Assembly (NCBI GenBank): GCA_024401895.1
Contig: JAKSKE010000010.1
Span: forward strand, 1-44,849
DNA: 44,849 bases
Direction of reading: 5' to 3'
Source of the DNA: Bacteroidales bacterium
GTDB taxonomy: Bacteria; Bacteroidota; Bacteroidia; Bacteroidales; UBA932
Shown here: in pieces, positions 1 to 9,822 of the stretch
How the letters are laid out: every line of letters begins with the position of its first letter
How positions within the stretch are numbered: position 1 is the stretch's first letter
The notes under the pieces: generated by a model
Database searches by the model: none
Seen by the model: the letters and a program-made list of their open reading frames with translations, nothing else
Told to the model about the DNA's origin: nothing
Made by a program: the position numbers and the translations under genes

Positions 1-1
1 G

Positions 2-1120
2 GTTGCGGTAGCCGTTGCGGCTATCGCAACCGTGTTGCATTCTTGCGGTGCCAAAACAGAGCCCGAAAGCTTCATAAGCCTGCAGTGCGACAACCCTTTG
101 GTGGAGTATGAATCGGGAAGCAAGTTTCTGAAGGTGACCTCGAACGGCGAATGGACCATTTCGGTAAGCCAGGGCTGTGAGTGGCTCACCGTAGATTCAT
201 ACAGCGGAACCGGCGACTCCAACGTAATAATCAGATGGACAGTCAACAGCGGCGAAGAAGTGCGGACCTGTACCATTGAAGGCCGTTCGGGAGACAAAAC
301 CTCGGCTCTGCAATTTTCCCAGAGGCCGGACGTCTCTTCAATCATAGTTTCAGACCCCGTTCAAACGTGGATGGAACTTCCCGCCGTACCCGAAGGGCTG
401 TATTTTATTCATCACCCTATGACTATAGGCAAGAAAGTCACCCGCAACTACTCCTATGCCTGGGACAAGGATGCCCTTGTGGCTCACTGGGTTGCGTATC
501 CGCTCAACCGCGATTTGCGGCAGGGCGGTTCCGGAAGGAGCGAACTTTGGGGACTGGATCCTAAAATTCCCGAGAAAGTCCAGCCCGACCTCCGCTTCGG
601 CTCGTACAGCGGATTCGGCGTCCGCGGGCATCAGCTTCCATCGGCCGACAGGCAGGTTTACCAGTATAACGTAGAGACATATTATGGCGTGAACCTTACG
701 CCTCAGGACTATGACCTTAACGGTGGAACCTGGCTGCAGCTCGAAAACTACGTGCGCGAGAAAGGGAATATTCTGGATACCCTGTACGTTGCAACAGGCT
801 GCGTAATAAAGGGAAGCACCAGAAAATCGTACGACAATGTGGGCAAGGCGGTAACGGTGCCGGTGGGCTATTTCAAGGCCTTGCTGGCATATCAGAAGAA
901 CGGAACCATAGGAATTACCGGCACTACCGGAGGCTATTCGGGCATTGCGTTCTATTTCGAAAACAAGCCCCTGACTTCCGACTTTATGAAAGGTGCAATG
1001 ACCATACGGGAACTTGAAAAACTTACTGGAATGGATTTCTTTGTGAATCTGCCGGCGGCCATAGGCCAGGCCTATACCGACAAGGTTGAAACCACAAGGG
1101 ACAACTGGTGGAACAATTAA
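2..1120 (+). CDS. BACON-domain lipoprotein with DNA/RNA non-specific (NUC1-type) endonuclease domain, 5'-truncated
   Basis: The reading frame is open from base 2, so the true start lies before the window. The visible N-terminus is a hydrophobic run ending in a lipobox-like LHSC, which suggests an outer-membrane lipoprotein. Counting from the GTG at 32, residues about 15-97 resemble a BACON beta-sandwich (WTISVSQGCEWLTV). Residues about 130-340 resemble the betaBetaalpha-Me nuclease family of Serratia nuclease: VRGHQLPSADR holds the expected general-base His200, and NLTPQDYDLNGGTWLQLE holds Asn230 and Glu238 at the spacing of the family's metal-site residues. The usual Asp of the DRGH motif is Val197 here. 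Known family role: Mg-dependent cleavage of DNA and RNA. It sits 5 bases before an EEP-family gene and a TonB receptor, which suggests extracellular nucleic acid use. Fold assignment is fairly secure; activity is uncertain because of the Asp change. Confidence 0.82.
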   Translation, partial: VAVAVAAIATVLHSCGAKTEPESFISLQCDNPLVEYESGSKFLKVTSNGEWTISVSQGCEWLTVDSYSGTGDSNVIIRWTVNSGEEVRTCTIEGRSGDKTSALQFSQRPDVSSIIVSDPVQTWMELPAVPEGLYFIHHPMTIGKKVTRNYSYAWDKDALVAHWVAYPLNRDLRQGGSGRSELWGLDPKIPEKVQPDLRFGSYSGFGVRGHQLPSADRQVYQYNVETYYGVNLTPQDYDLNGGTWLQLENYVREKGNILDTLYVATGCVIKGSTRKSYDNVGKAVTVPVGYFKALLAYQKNGTIGITGTTGGYSGIAFYFENKPLTSDFMKGAMTIRELEKLTGMDFFVNLPAAIGQAYTDKVETTRDNWWNN

Positions 1121-1125
1121 CGGAT

Positions 1126-2199
1126 ATGAAACGCATTATAATATTCATTGCGGCTTTGCTGCTCATCTGTGGCAACAGTCCCGCTCAAAACAAAGAAAAG
1201 AGTTACGTGATTGGTTTCTACAATCTCGAAAACCTGTTTGACATTTACGACGATCCTGCAAAGAACGACGAGGAGTTTCTGCCCAATGGCAAAAACAAAT
1301 GGACCGAAGCCAAGTACAGGAAGAAAATTCACAATATGGCTCAGGTCATAAGGGCTATGAGGGACGACAACAAAGCCTATCACGCAGTCCTGGGCGTTTC
1401 CGAGATAGAGAACCGCCTGGTTTTGGACGACCTGGTGAGCGACCCTCAGATTGCCGGCGCCAATTTCCAGATTGTGCATTATGACGGTCCCGACCGCCGC
1501 GGTGTGGACGTTGCCCTGCTTTACAGACCCGACGTCTTCAAATATCTCGACAGCGAGAGCATCCCGTTCACTTTCGAAGACACCAAAGTTAAGATAACCC
1601 TTTCAAAGGCCGACCAGGATTATTTCAGGACCAGGGACATTCTTATGGTGCACGGTACAATCGAAGACGAACACTTTGCCATTTACGTATGCCATTTGCC
1701 TTCCCGTCTGGGAGGAAAGGGTGGCGACCTCCGCAGCCGCGGGGCCGAGATTATCTACAACCACGCCCGCGCTATGGAACGCAAGTACCGCGGAATAAAG
1801 GTGGTTGTAATGGGCGATATGAACGACAACCCTACCGATGACAGTCAGGCCGTATGGCTGCACGGACGGCCCGAAATTACCGAAAGAATGTATCGAGACG
1901 ACTTCTTCAACCCTTTCTATTCTATGTACAAGGACGGTTACGGGTCTCTGGCTTACAGGGGTCAATGGAATATCTACGACATAATACAGGTCAATTACAA
2001 CCTTGCCGTAGCTCCCCACGGCGGTCTGAAAATACAGAAAATCGTAAGGAACAAATACTACGGGCGCATATTCCACAAGCCGTTTATGACCCAGCAGAGC
2101 GGGCAGTATAAAGATACGCCGTTCCGCACGTTCTCCAACGGAGCCTTCGTGGGAGGTTATTCCGACCACTATCCAACGTTTATTAAAATCAGCAAATAA
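1126..2199 (+). CDS. Secreted endonuclease/exonuclease/phosphatase (EEP) family protein
   Basis: 357 residues starting at MKRIII; this ATG gives an immediate signal peptide ending near SPAQ, whereas an upstream in-frame GTG at 1108 would overlap the preceding gene. The EEP (DNase I-like) fold is marked by NLENLFD near residue 33, the metal-binding glutamate in VSEIEN (about 93-95), DRRGVDVALLYRP, the CHLPSR histidine, GDMNDNP and the C-terminal SDHYP. All catalytic blocks of the superfamily are present, so it should be an active Mg-dependent phosphodiesterase or phosphatase; substrate (DNA, RNA, sugar phosphate or lipid) cannot be fixed from sequence. It is the second gene of a run with 5-base gaps on both sides, between a nuclease lipoprotein and a TonB-dependent receptor, which favours a role on extracellular nucleic acid in the periplasm or at the surface. 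Confidence 0.9.
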   Translation: MKRIIIFIAALLLICGNSPAQNKEKSYVIGFYNLENLFDIYDDPAKNDEEFLPNGKNKWTEAKYRKKIHNMAQVIRAMRDDNKAYHAVLGVSEIENRLVLDDLVSDPQIAGANFQIVHYDGPDRRGVDVALLYRPDVFKYLDSESIPFTFEDTKVKITLSKADQDYFRTRDILMVHGTIEDEHFAIYVCHLPSRLGGKGGDLRSRGAEIIYNHARAMERKYRGIKVVVMGDMNDNPTDDSQAVWLHGRPEITERMYRDDFFNPFYSMYKDGYGSLAYRGQWNIYDIIQVNYNLAVAPHGGLKIQKIVRNKYYGRIFHKPFMTQQSGQYKDTPFRTFSNGAFVGGYSDHYPTFIKISK

Positions 2200-2204
2200 T
2201 ACTT

Positions 2205-5132
2205 ATGAAACGCTTAATCTCTGTACTTGTGGCTCTGGCCCTGTGTGCAATGAGCTTTGCCCAGACGGGCGGCATCAAAGCGACTGTGGTCAACCGTGCA
2301 GGACGTGCTCCTGTTCAAGGCGCAAAGGTGGAACTTTTCTCTAACGGAGAAAGCATTGCACACCAGAATGCCGACGTTTTGGGCCGTTTCTGTTTTGAGG
2401 GCATAGCCGATGGAAGCTATATGCTTACAATGAAGGCCGAAGGCTTTCTCTCTGCCCAGGTGAACGTAATTGTGGAAAAGGGACTTATGAGAGATCTCGT
2501 ATTCGTTACCCTTTCTCCTGTAACTTTAGCCAAGGATTCCCCCGATGAAGATAATTTTGCCGAGCAGGATTTCCAGGATTCGGGCTATTCCGACGCTCCC
2601 ACCATTCTGTTCTCCAACGACGTGTATTCCGAACTCGCAGGCTTCGGGTTCAGTGCAATAAGATTCAAGAACCGTGGCTACAATTCTGAAACTCAGGATG
2701 TTTATCTGGCAGGTGTAAAGCTCAACGATGCCATTACGGGATACTCGCCCTTCTCTCTGTGGAGCGGTCTCAACGAGGCAACCCGCAGCAAGGAAAGCAC
2801 TCTGGGAGTTGAATCTTCCCAGTACGGAGTGGGCGGAATCAACGGTGTCACCAACATAATGGCAACTCCTTCCAGCGTACGTCCGGGATGGAGGAGCAGT
2901 GTGCTCACCAACAGTTCTACCTACCGTCTCCGCCTTATGCTCACCTACGGCAGCGGCCAGAAGGACAACGGAATATCGTATGCGTTCAACGTTTCGGCCC
3001 GGCTCGGCGGAAACGACTGGACAAAGGGGGTTTTCTACCGCAACTTTGCATACTATGCCGGAATAGAGAAGAACTGGGGAGACATTCACAGGCTCAGCCT
3101 GGTTACCCTGGCGTCTCCGGGGCAGCGCGGTGCCGCAAACGCTTCCACCCAGGAAGTTTACGATATGATGGGAGACAATATGTACAATTCCAACTGGGGC
3201 TACCAGAACGGAAAAGTGCGTAATGCAAGGGTTCGCAATACCTTCGAGCCCATCACCTTCCTCAAGTACAATTACACTCCTTCCGACAAATTGTCGCTGG
3301 GCGCTACTCTGCTGTGGCGCACCGGATACAACGGCTACTCGGCGCTCGACTGGTACGACGCCGCCGACCCCCGTCCCGACTACTACCGCAACCTTCCTTC
3401 CTACTTCAGTATGGTAGATGAAGATTACGACCGCAACTCCGAGGAAAAGGCCGCCTGGGCCGCCGAAATGTGGAATCCCAGAATCGCAAGCTATTCCAAG
3501 TACCAGCATATAGACTGGGACCGTATGTACAACGTAAACTACAACTCTGCCGACGGGCGCAGCAAATATGCCCAGGAAGAGCGCCACGTCGACCAGAATG
3601 ACCTTCACGCCGTATTCAACGCGCATTATGTTCCTTCCGGCAATTTCACCATCGACGGAGGAATCAACCTCAGGTTGAACCGCACCGAGAATTACAAGAA
3701 GATGAAAGACCTTCTGGGAGGCAAGTACTATCTTAACATAGACTCGTTTGCCGAGCGCGATTTCGCCGCCAACGAGGCCAAGGTTCAGAACGACCTTGAC
3801 TATTGGGTAGCAAACAACCGCCAGGCCGAGAAAGTGGTTACCGGAGGTAAGTACGGCTACGACTACCTGTCGCAGGTAAGGGATGCCCGTGTGTGGGCCA
3901 GTGGAGCTTATTCTGCCGGCGGATTCAGGGCATTGCTGGCCGGAAGCATAGGCTACAACACTTTCTGGCGCGAGGGTCTTGTAAGGAAGGGCCTTTTCGC
4001 CGGTACCTGGGATGACGGCAGCGACATTATCATCGACGGAGTAAACCTCACCCAGGAGTCTAACGGACAGACCTCAAAAGGCAAATCGGCGGTTTCGGGC
4101 TTCGTTATAGGCTCGGTTAAGACCAACCTCAGCTACACTTTCGTTGGAGGACACCGCATCTTTGCCGATGCAGGTTATTTCGTAGATGCACCTTCGTTCA
4201 ACAATTCATTCATTTCGCCCAGGACCAGAAACACTCTGGTGAGCGGTCTCAAACCCATTAAGACTTTCTCGGGCGACCTCAACTACCAGTACAGCGGAAA
4301 CGGCATCGATGCTCGTGTAACTGCTTATTACACAACCATTAAAGACCAGTCCGACGTAATGAGCTTCTACGATGACTCGCAGCATTCGTTCACCAATTTT
4401 GCAATGACCGGCATAGACCAGAGGCATCTTGGAGTCGAAATCGGAGTAAGGGTTCCCATCATAGACAACCTCACCTTGTCGGGAGCTTTCAGCTGGGGCG
4501 ACCACATCTATACATCGGTTCCCAAAATGGTTCAGACCATAGACAACAGTGCCGAGGTAATTCGTGAGGACGATGTTCCCTACTGGAACAGGACTCCCAT
4601 CTTCTCAAAGGTGAAGGACCCCGTTACGGGCACCGAAGTATATGACATAGATGCCGACGACAATCCCATTGTCAAAGGATACAAGAACCATTACGTTCCT
4701 TCCACTCCTCAAATCTGTGCCGAACTTGCGCTCAATTACAATATCAACAACTGGTTCCTGGAACTCAACGGACAGTATTTCGACAAGTCCTACATAGATA
4801 TGAACCCTCTGTACCGCACCACCTTCGCCTGTGCAGGTCCCGACGGAGTCATCACTCCCCAGGAAATAGAGTATATGACAGAACAGGAGAAATTCGCTCC
4901 CGCATTCCTGCTTAACCTGAGCATAGGCAAGACCTGGTACATAAAGAACAGGCAGCTGGGCTTCTCTCTCAATGGCAACAACCTCACTAACAACCGCAAT
5001 GTAAAGACCGGAGGCTACGAGCAGACCCGTCTGGTTACCGGGGCCAAGCACGACGTTTACAAACGCTTCGACACCAAGTACTTCTATATGTGCGGAATCA
5101 ATTATATGTTGAACATCTATTTCAGATTCTAG
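2205..5132 (+). CDS. TonB-dependent outer-membrane receptor
   Basis: 975 residues. Signal peptide 1-19 ends at SFAQ. Residues about 23-110 form a carboxypeptidase-regulatory-like domain (IKATVVNRAGRAPVQGAKVELF), typical of Bacteroidota receptors. A plug domain follows (about 120-250, including RFKNRGYNSETQDVYLAGVKL), and then a long aromatic-rich beta-barrel ending in the terminal Phe of YFRF expected for BAM-assembled porins. There is no SusD-like partner next to it; instead a DUF5689 lipoprotein follows 4 bases downstream. Ligand is unknown. With nucleases immediately upstream, oligonucleotides, nucleosides or a phosphoester are reasonable guesses, but this is inference from neighbourhood only. 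Confidence 0.93.
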   Translation: MKRLISVLVALALCAMSFAQTGGIKATVVNRAGRAPVQGAKVELFSNGESIAHQNADVLGRFCFEGIADGSYMLTMKAEGFLSAQVNVIVEKGLMRDLVFVTLSPVTLAKDSPDEDNFAEQDFQDSGYSDAPTILFSNDVYSELAGFGFSAIRFKNRGYNSETQDVYLAGVKLNDAITGYSPFSLWSGLNEATRSKESTLGVESSQYGVGGINGVTNIMATPSSVRPGWRSSVLTNSSTYRLRLMLTYGSGQKDNGISYAFNVSARLGGNDWTKGVFYRNFAYYAGIEKNWGDIHRLSLVTLASPGQRGAANASTQEVYDMMGDNMYNSNWGYQNGKVRNARVRNTFEPITFLKYNYTPSDKLSLGATLLWRTGYNGYSALDWYDAADPRPDYYRNLPSYFSMVDEDYDRNSEEKAAWAAEMWNPRIASYSKYQHIDWDRMYNVNYNSADGRSKYAQEERHVDQNDLHAVFNAHYVPSGNFTIDGGINLRLNRTENYKKMKDLLGGKYYLNIDSFAERDFAANEAKVQNDLDYWVANNRQAEKVVTGGKYGYDYLSQVRDARVWASGAYSAGGFRALLAGSIGYNTFWREGLVRKGLFAGTWDDGSDIIIDGVNLTQESNGQTSKGKSAVSGFVIGSVKTNLSYTFVGGHRIFADAGYFVDAPSFNNSFISPRTRNTLVSGLKPIKTFSGDLNYQYSGNGIDARVTAYYTTIKDQSDVMSFYDDSQHSFTNFAMTGIDQRHLGVEIGVRVPIIDNLTLSGAFSWGDHIYTSVPKMVQTIDNSAEVIREDDVPYWNRTPIFSKVKDPVTGTEVYDIDADDNPIVKGYKNHYVPSTPQICAELALNYNINNWFLELNGQYFDKSYIDMNPLYRTTFACAGPDGVITPQEIEYMTEQEKFAPAFLLNLSIGKTWYIKNRQLGFSLNGNNLTNNRNVKTGGYEQTRLVTGAKHDVYKRFDTKYFYMCGINYMLNIYFRF

Positions 5133-5136
5133 TCCT

Positions 5137-6291
5137 ATGAAAAAGTATATTTCACTCATATCGCTTCTCTGTCTTCTGGTTTCCTGCCAGGAGTTTGAAC
5201 CCGTGTTCACCGAGAAATACCCGCAACCCCAGCCCTATGACTATACTGTTCCACAGGCAAACGCTACCATAGCCGACCTTGCGGCAAGACTGCCCAAGAG
5301 CAACAGAATCAAGGACAAATCGCTCAACGGTGTGGAAATCACCGAAAACATCATAATTGAAGGACGAGTTTCCACAACCGACCAGCCCGGTAATTTCTAC
5401 AAGAGCCTGTATATCCAGGACGAGACCGGAGGAATGGAAATCAAGCTGGGACGCAACGGTCTTTACAACGAATATCACGAAGGCCAGCGCATAGTAATAA
5501 AGTGCAGCGGCCTGTACGTGGGCGATTACGGTTCCAATAAGAAAGGAAACGGCTACGGAATGGCTCAGTTGGGCTATACCGGCGAAGGTACCGACTACCA
5601 GACTTCCTATATGGAGGTTCCCCTTCTTGTAAGCAAGACCGTTTTCAAGGGCGATCCCAATGACATACAGAAGGTTACTCCCGTTAAAATTACCACGGCC
5701 GACCAACTTCCCGACGCAACCTCAACCCTTGCCACCTGCTCGAACATAGGCAAACTGGTAACCGTGCCGGGGCTGTACTACGGCTGGCACGACCCTCAGT
5801 ACGACGAGGACAACGGTGCATTCGTGCTCCTGTACATCAATTCCCTGCAGGACAAGGAAGCTTCTTCGAACCGAATTTTCATTACCGGAACCCAGACCGG
5901 AATAGACACCTGGGCGCTCTCCAAGGAAAGGATGACCCAGAGCCTGCTGTCCGGCAAGTGGGATTCGTTCAACGTTGGAAATGCAACCGAGGCCCAGTCC
6001 TGCAAGTTCGGCACGGTAGGTGACTTGCGCGGAGACGGCAGCTATCCCGGAGTAGACAAGGCCGCCTATTCTGTAAGCCACTATTTTACAGTGAATCTGC
6101 CCGGCTCCAATGGCTCATTGGTTCCTATCGGAATTCAGGTGCGCACTAGCGGCTACTGCAAGTTCGCCGACTCCCCTGTTCCTCAGGACGTACTCAACGG
6201 CACCCGTCCCATAACGGTTACCGGTATCCTCAATATGTATGAGGGAAAAATCCAGCTTACCGTAAACAACATTACAGACATAGAATATTAA
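5137..6291 (+). CDS. DUF5689 OB-fold lipoprotein
   Basis: 384 residues with a lipoprotein signal, LLVSC with Cys17. Residues about 60-165 carry the DUF5689 pattern: ITENIIIEGRVSTTDQPGN, then KSLYIQDETGGMEIKLG and GQRIVIKCSGLYVGDYG. This is an OB-fold arrangement like that of nuclease-associated OB domains. The C-terminal half repeats a looser version ending in GILNMYEGKIQLTVNN, so there may be a second OB-like unit. The gene lies 4 bases after a TonB-dependent receptor and is probably the surface-exposed substrate-binding or accessory lipoprotein of that transporter, taking the place a SusD protein takes in glycan systems. The ligand is not visible in the sequence. Confidence 0.85.
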   Translation: MKKYISLISLLCLLVSCQEFEPVFTEKYPQPQPYDYTVPQANATIADLAARLPKSNRIKDKSLNGVEITENIIIEGRVSTTDQPGNFYKSLYIQDETGGMEIKLGRNGLYNEYHEGQRIVIKCSGLYVGDYGSNKKGNGYGMAQLGYTGEGTDYQTSYMEVPLLVSKTVFKGDPNDIQKVTPVKITTADQLPDATSTLATCSNIGKLVTVPGLYYGWHDPQYDEDNGAFVLLYINSLQDKEASSNRIFITGTQTGIDTWALSKERMTQSLLSGKWDSFNVGNATEAQSCKFGTVGDLRGDGSYPGVDKAAYSVSHYFTVNLPGSNGSLVPIGIQVRTSGYCKFADSPVPQDVLNGTRPITVTGILNMYEGKIQLTVNNITDIEY

Positions 6292-6297
6292 TCCATT

Positions 6298-8295
6298 ATG
6301 AAAAGAATAATTGCAGCCGCAGCGCTGTTAGCGGTTATGATATCCTGCCAGACCAAAAATCCGTTCCTTACCCAATGGGACACCCCTTACGGAATTCCTC
6401 CCTTCGACCAGATTGAGGAGAAAGACTATATTCCCGCCGTTGAAGCCGGCATAAAGCAGCAGACCGAGGAACTCCAGGCAATCATCGATTGCCCCGATGC
6501 CCCCACTTTCGAGAATACCATTGCTCCGTTCGACCGCAGCGGTGAAATTCTGGACAAAGTAAGCGGAGTGCTGTTCGCGGTGAGCGAATCCGACGCCACC
6601 CCCACCCTCAACGCCATTGTAGAGCAGGCAATGCCTATGATTGTAGAGCATTCCAGCTCAATCTTTATGAACGAAGCGTTCTACAAGAGGGTGAAGGCCG
6701 TTTACGAAGCCGACCAGAGTGCTCTCACCCGCGAAGAGCAGATGATTCTCAAAGACCTGTACGAGGCCTTCGAGGAAAACGGAATCGGGCTTGACGCCGA
6801 TGGTCGCGAGCAGCTCAAGAATATCAACAGCGAACTCTCTACCCTTGCTCTGAGCTTCGGAAACAACCTGCTGGACGAAAGCAACGCATTCAAGGCCGAA
6901 TTCGGATTCAGCGTCGCCAACTATTACGACAAAATGGCTTCTGAACCCGACCGCGCCGTACGCGAGAAAATATTCAAGGGTTACAGCCTGCGCGGCAACA
7001 ACGGCAATGAAAAAGACAACAAGGCCAATATCCTGCGCATTATGGAACTCCGCATTCAGAAGGCCCGGCTTCTGGGATACGAAACTCCCGCCGCACAGAT
7101 TCTTCACAGCAAGATGGCCGGAGATCCTGCCACAGTGGATGCCTTCCTGAGCGGTATAATGGAGGCTGCGATGACTCGCGCCAAGGAAGAGGTCTATGAT
7201 ATGCAAAAGGTTATGGACCAGGATATTGCCGCAGGAATACTGCCTGCCGGAAGCAAAATCGAGCCCTGGGACTATATGTACTATGCCGAGAAAGTGCGCA
7301 AAGCCCGCTATGCTTTGGACGAGGCTCAGGTTATGGAGTACTTCCAAATGGAGAATGTGCGCAACGGCGTGTTTACCAACGCTTCCAAGCTTTACGGTGT
7401 AAACTTCGAGCCCATTGACGGCGTTGCCCTTTACAACGACGAGGCCGAGGCTTTCAAAGTGACCGACTCCGACGGTTCTCTCATTGGTGTGCTCATTACC
7501 GACTACTACCCCCGCGACAGCAAGAGGGCAGGTGCCTGGATGACCAACTTCGTAAACCAGTGCGAGGGCGTGCGCCCCGTAATAGTTAATGTGGGCAACT
7601 TCAACAAACCCACAGCCGACACTCCCTCTCTGCTCAACATAGACCAGGTAGAGACAATGTTCCACGAGTTTGGACACGCTATCCACGGCCTTCTGAGCCA
7701 GTGCAAGTACAAATCTCTGAGCGGAACCAGCGTAAAGCGCGATTTTGTGGAACTGCCTTCACAGATTAACGAGAACTGGGCCTTCGAACCCGAGGTGTTG
7801 TCGAGCTACGCCTTCCACTACAAGACCGGAGAAGTCATTCCCGAAGAACTTGTCGCCAAGGTTGTGGACGCCGCCAACTTCAACCAGGGATTTACCACCG
7901 GAGAACTGTGTGCCGCATCTATCCTCGATATGAAATGGCACGAACTCACCAGTGTCGAAGGAATAAGCGTCGATGAATTTGAAAAGCAGGTCTGCGCCCA
8001 GATGGGTCTCATCGACGAGATTATCCCCCGTTACCGCAGCACCTATTTCAACCATATCTTCGGTTCGAGCGGCTATAGCGCCGGCTACTACAGCTACCTG
8101 TGGGCCGAGGTTCTGGACAAGGATGCCTTCGAACTCTTTAAGCAGAAGGGCATTTACGATAAAGAAACCGCTATGAGCTTCCGTCACAATATCCTGGAGA
8201 TGGGAGGTTCCGAGGAACCTATGACTCTTTATAAACGTTTCCGTGGGGCAGACCCCGATGCATCGGCTCTGTTGCGCGCACGTGGACTTAAATAA
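6298..8295 (+). CDS. M3-family metallopeptidase (Dcp/OpdA-like), lipoprotein
   Basis: 665 residues with a lipoprotein signal (VMISC, Cys17), so it is likely anchored in the periplasm or at the outer membrane, unlike the cytoplasmic Dcp and oligopeptidase A of Escherichia coli. The zinc site is FHEFGHAIH at residues 456-460, followed by further conserved Glu residues (NENWAFEPEVL). The N-terminal helical region opens with PYGIPPFDQIEEKDYIPAVEAG, the usual start of mature Dcp-type proteins. Length matches the family (about 680). Role: removal of dipeptides or cleavage of short peptides. It starts 6 bases after the DUF5689 gene and 9 bases before gpmI, so it is transcribed in the same run but need not share function with the nuclease module. 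Confidence 0.94.
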   Translation: MKRIIAAAALLAVMISCQTKNPFLTQWDTPYGIPPFDQIEEKDYIPAVEAGIKQQTEELQAIIDCPDAPTFENTIAPFDRSGEILDKVSGVLFAVSESDATPTLNAIVEQAMPMIVEHSSSIFMNEAFYKRVKAVYEADQSALTREEQMILKDLYEAFEENGIGLDADGREQLKNINSELSTLALSFGNNLLDESNAFKAEFGFSVANYYDKMASEPDRAVREKIFKGYSLRGNNGNEKDNKANILRIMELRIQKARLLGYETPAAQILHSKMAGDPATVDAFLSGIMEAAMTRAKEEVYDMQKVMDQDIAAGILPAGSKIEPWDYMYYAEKVRKARYALDEAQVMEYFQMENVRNGVFTNASKLYGVNFEPIDGVALYNDEAEAFKVTDSDGSLIGVLITDYYPRDSKRAGAWMTNFVNQCEGVRPVIVNVGNFNKPTADTPSLLNIDQVETMFHEFGHAIHGLLSQCKYKSLSGTSVKRDFVELPSQINENWAFEPEVLSSYAFHYKTGEVIPEELVAKVVDAANFNQGFTTGELCAASILDMKWHELTSVEGISVDEFEKQVCAQMGLIDEIIPRYRSTYFNHIFGSSGYSAGYYSYLWAEVLDKDAFELFKQKGIYDKETAMSFRHNILEMGGSEEPMTLYKRFRGADPDASALLRARGLK

Positions 8296-8304
8296 CAGAA
8301 CAGA

Positions 8305-9822
8305 ATGAACAGAAAAGTACTATTGATGATTCTGGACGGCTGGGGAGAAGGCCGCCAGGATCATTCCAATGCAATTTATACCCAGGGAGCGCCTTTCATC
8401 GACTCCCTCAGGGCAAAATATCCCCATTCACATTTGAACGCCTGCGGAGAATTCGTCGGTCTGCCCGACGGCCAGATGGGAAATTCCGAGGTTGGACATA
8501 TGAATCTGGGCGCAGGCCGGGTAGTTTATCAGGACCTTGTGAAAATCAATATGGCCTGCAGGAATCACAGCCTCCAGCAGAATGCCGAAATCAAGGCTGT
8601 TTACGATTATGTGAAACAGAGCGGCAAGAAACTCCATTTCTTCGGACTCTGCTCTCACGGTGGGGTTCACTCTTCACTCAATCATCTGTACGAATTCCTT
8701 TCCGACGCGGCAAAGGACGGCCTTCACGACGTTTATGTACACTGCTTTATGGACGGCCGCGATACCGACCCCCGCAGCGGCCTGGGCTTTGTGAAGGAAC
8801 TTGAAGAGAAGATGGCCGCCACCACCGGTAAGATTGCCTCTGTTTGCGGACGCTTCTATGCAATGGATCGTGACAAACGCTGGGAAAGGGTGAAACTTGC
8901 CTACGATCTCCTGGTTGAGGGCAAGGGAGATAGCTTTGAGAGCGCTGTGCAGGGAATCGAGGCTTCCTATGCGGCCGACGTTACCGACGAATTCATTAAA
9001 CCTATAGTAGTTACAAAGGACGGCCAGCCTCTTGCAAAGGTAGAGCAGGGCGATGCCATCATCTTCTATAATTTCCGCAACGACCGCGCCCGCGAGCTTA
9101 CTGCAGTGCTTACCCAGCAGGATATGCCCGAGGCCGGAATGCACACAATTCCTCTGTACTACTGCTGCCTTACTCCCTACGACGCATCGTTCAAGGGAGT
9201 TCATATTCTTTTTGACAAGGAAATCGTTTCCGACACTTTGGGAGAAACCGTTTCAAAGGCCGGAAAGCGCCAGCTGCGCATAGCCGAAACCGAGAAATAC
9301 GCACACGTGACTTTCTTCTTCAACGGTGGACGTGAAACTCCTTTCGAGAACGAAGACCGCATTCTGGTTGCCTCTCCAAAGGTTGCAACCTATGACCTCC
9401 AGCCCCAGATGAGCGCTCCGGAGGTTACCACAAAGCTGGTGGAAGCAATAGAAACCGAGAAGGAAGACGTAATAATACTCAATTATGCCAACGGCGATAT
9501 GGTAGGCCATACCGGTGTGTATGATGCTATATGCCAGGCAGTCAAGACTATCGATTCCTGTGTGGAGAAAGTGGTTGCAACTGCTTTGGAGCACGGCTAT
9601 GTGGTACTCCTTACAGCCGACCACGGCAATGCCGACTATGCTGTAAACGAAGACGGCACCCCCAATACCGCCCATTCTTTGAATCAGGTTCAGTTTATAG
9701 TAATAGGGGAGCCTTCGGTCACTACCGTAAAGGACGGCGCTTTGTGCAATGTGGCTCCTACCATCCTCAAGCTGATGGGTATCCCTCAGCCCGAGGCTAT
9801 GACCGCAGAGCCTTTGATTTAA
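8305..9822 (+). CDS. gpmI: 2,3-bisphosphoglycerate-independent phosphoglycerate mutase
   Basis: 505 residues, full family length. It interconverts 3- and 2-phosphoglycerate in glycolysis in the cytoplasm. The alkaline-phosphatase-like metal site begins with LMILDGWG (Asp11), the phosphoserine is Ser61 in [16 protein letters not shown], and the second metal cluster includes TADHGNAD and the family signature ending [13 protein letters not shown]. The start ATG follows the upstream M3 peptidase stop by 9 bases. Its stop codon is directly followed by the ATG of rnr with no intervening base, suggesting coupled translation. Confidence 0.97.
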   Translation: MNRKVLLMILDGWGEGRQDHSNAIYTQGAPFIDSLRAKYPHSHLNACGEFVGLPDGQMGNSEVGHMNLGAGRVVYQDLVKINMACRNHSLQQNAEIKAVYDYVKQSGKKLHFFGLCSHGGVHSSLNHLYEFLSDAAKDGLHDVYVHCFMDGRDTDPRSGLGFVKELEEKMAATTGKIASVCGRFYAMDRDKRWERVKLAYDLLVEGKGDSFESAVQGIEASYAADVTDEFIKPIVVTKDGQPLAKVEQGDAIIFYNFRNDRARELTAVLTQQDMPEAGMHTIPLYYCCLTPYDASFKGVHILFDKEIVSDTLGETVSKAGKRQLRIAETEKYAHVTFFFNGGRETPFENEDRILVASPKVATYDLQPQMSAPEVTTKLVEAIETEKEDVIILNYANGDMVGHTGVYDAICQAVKTIDSCVEKVVATALEHGYVVLLTADHGNADYAVNEDGTPNTAHSLNQVQFIVIGEPSVTTVKDGALCNVAPTILKLMGIPQPEAMTAEPLI

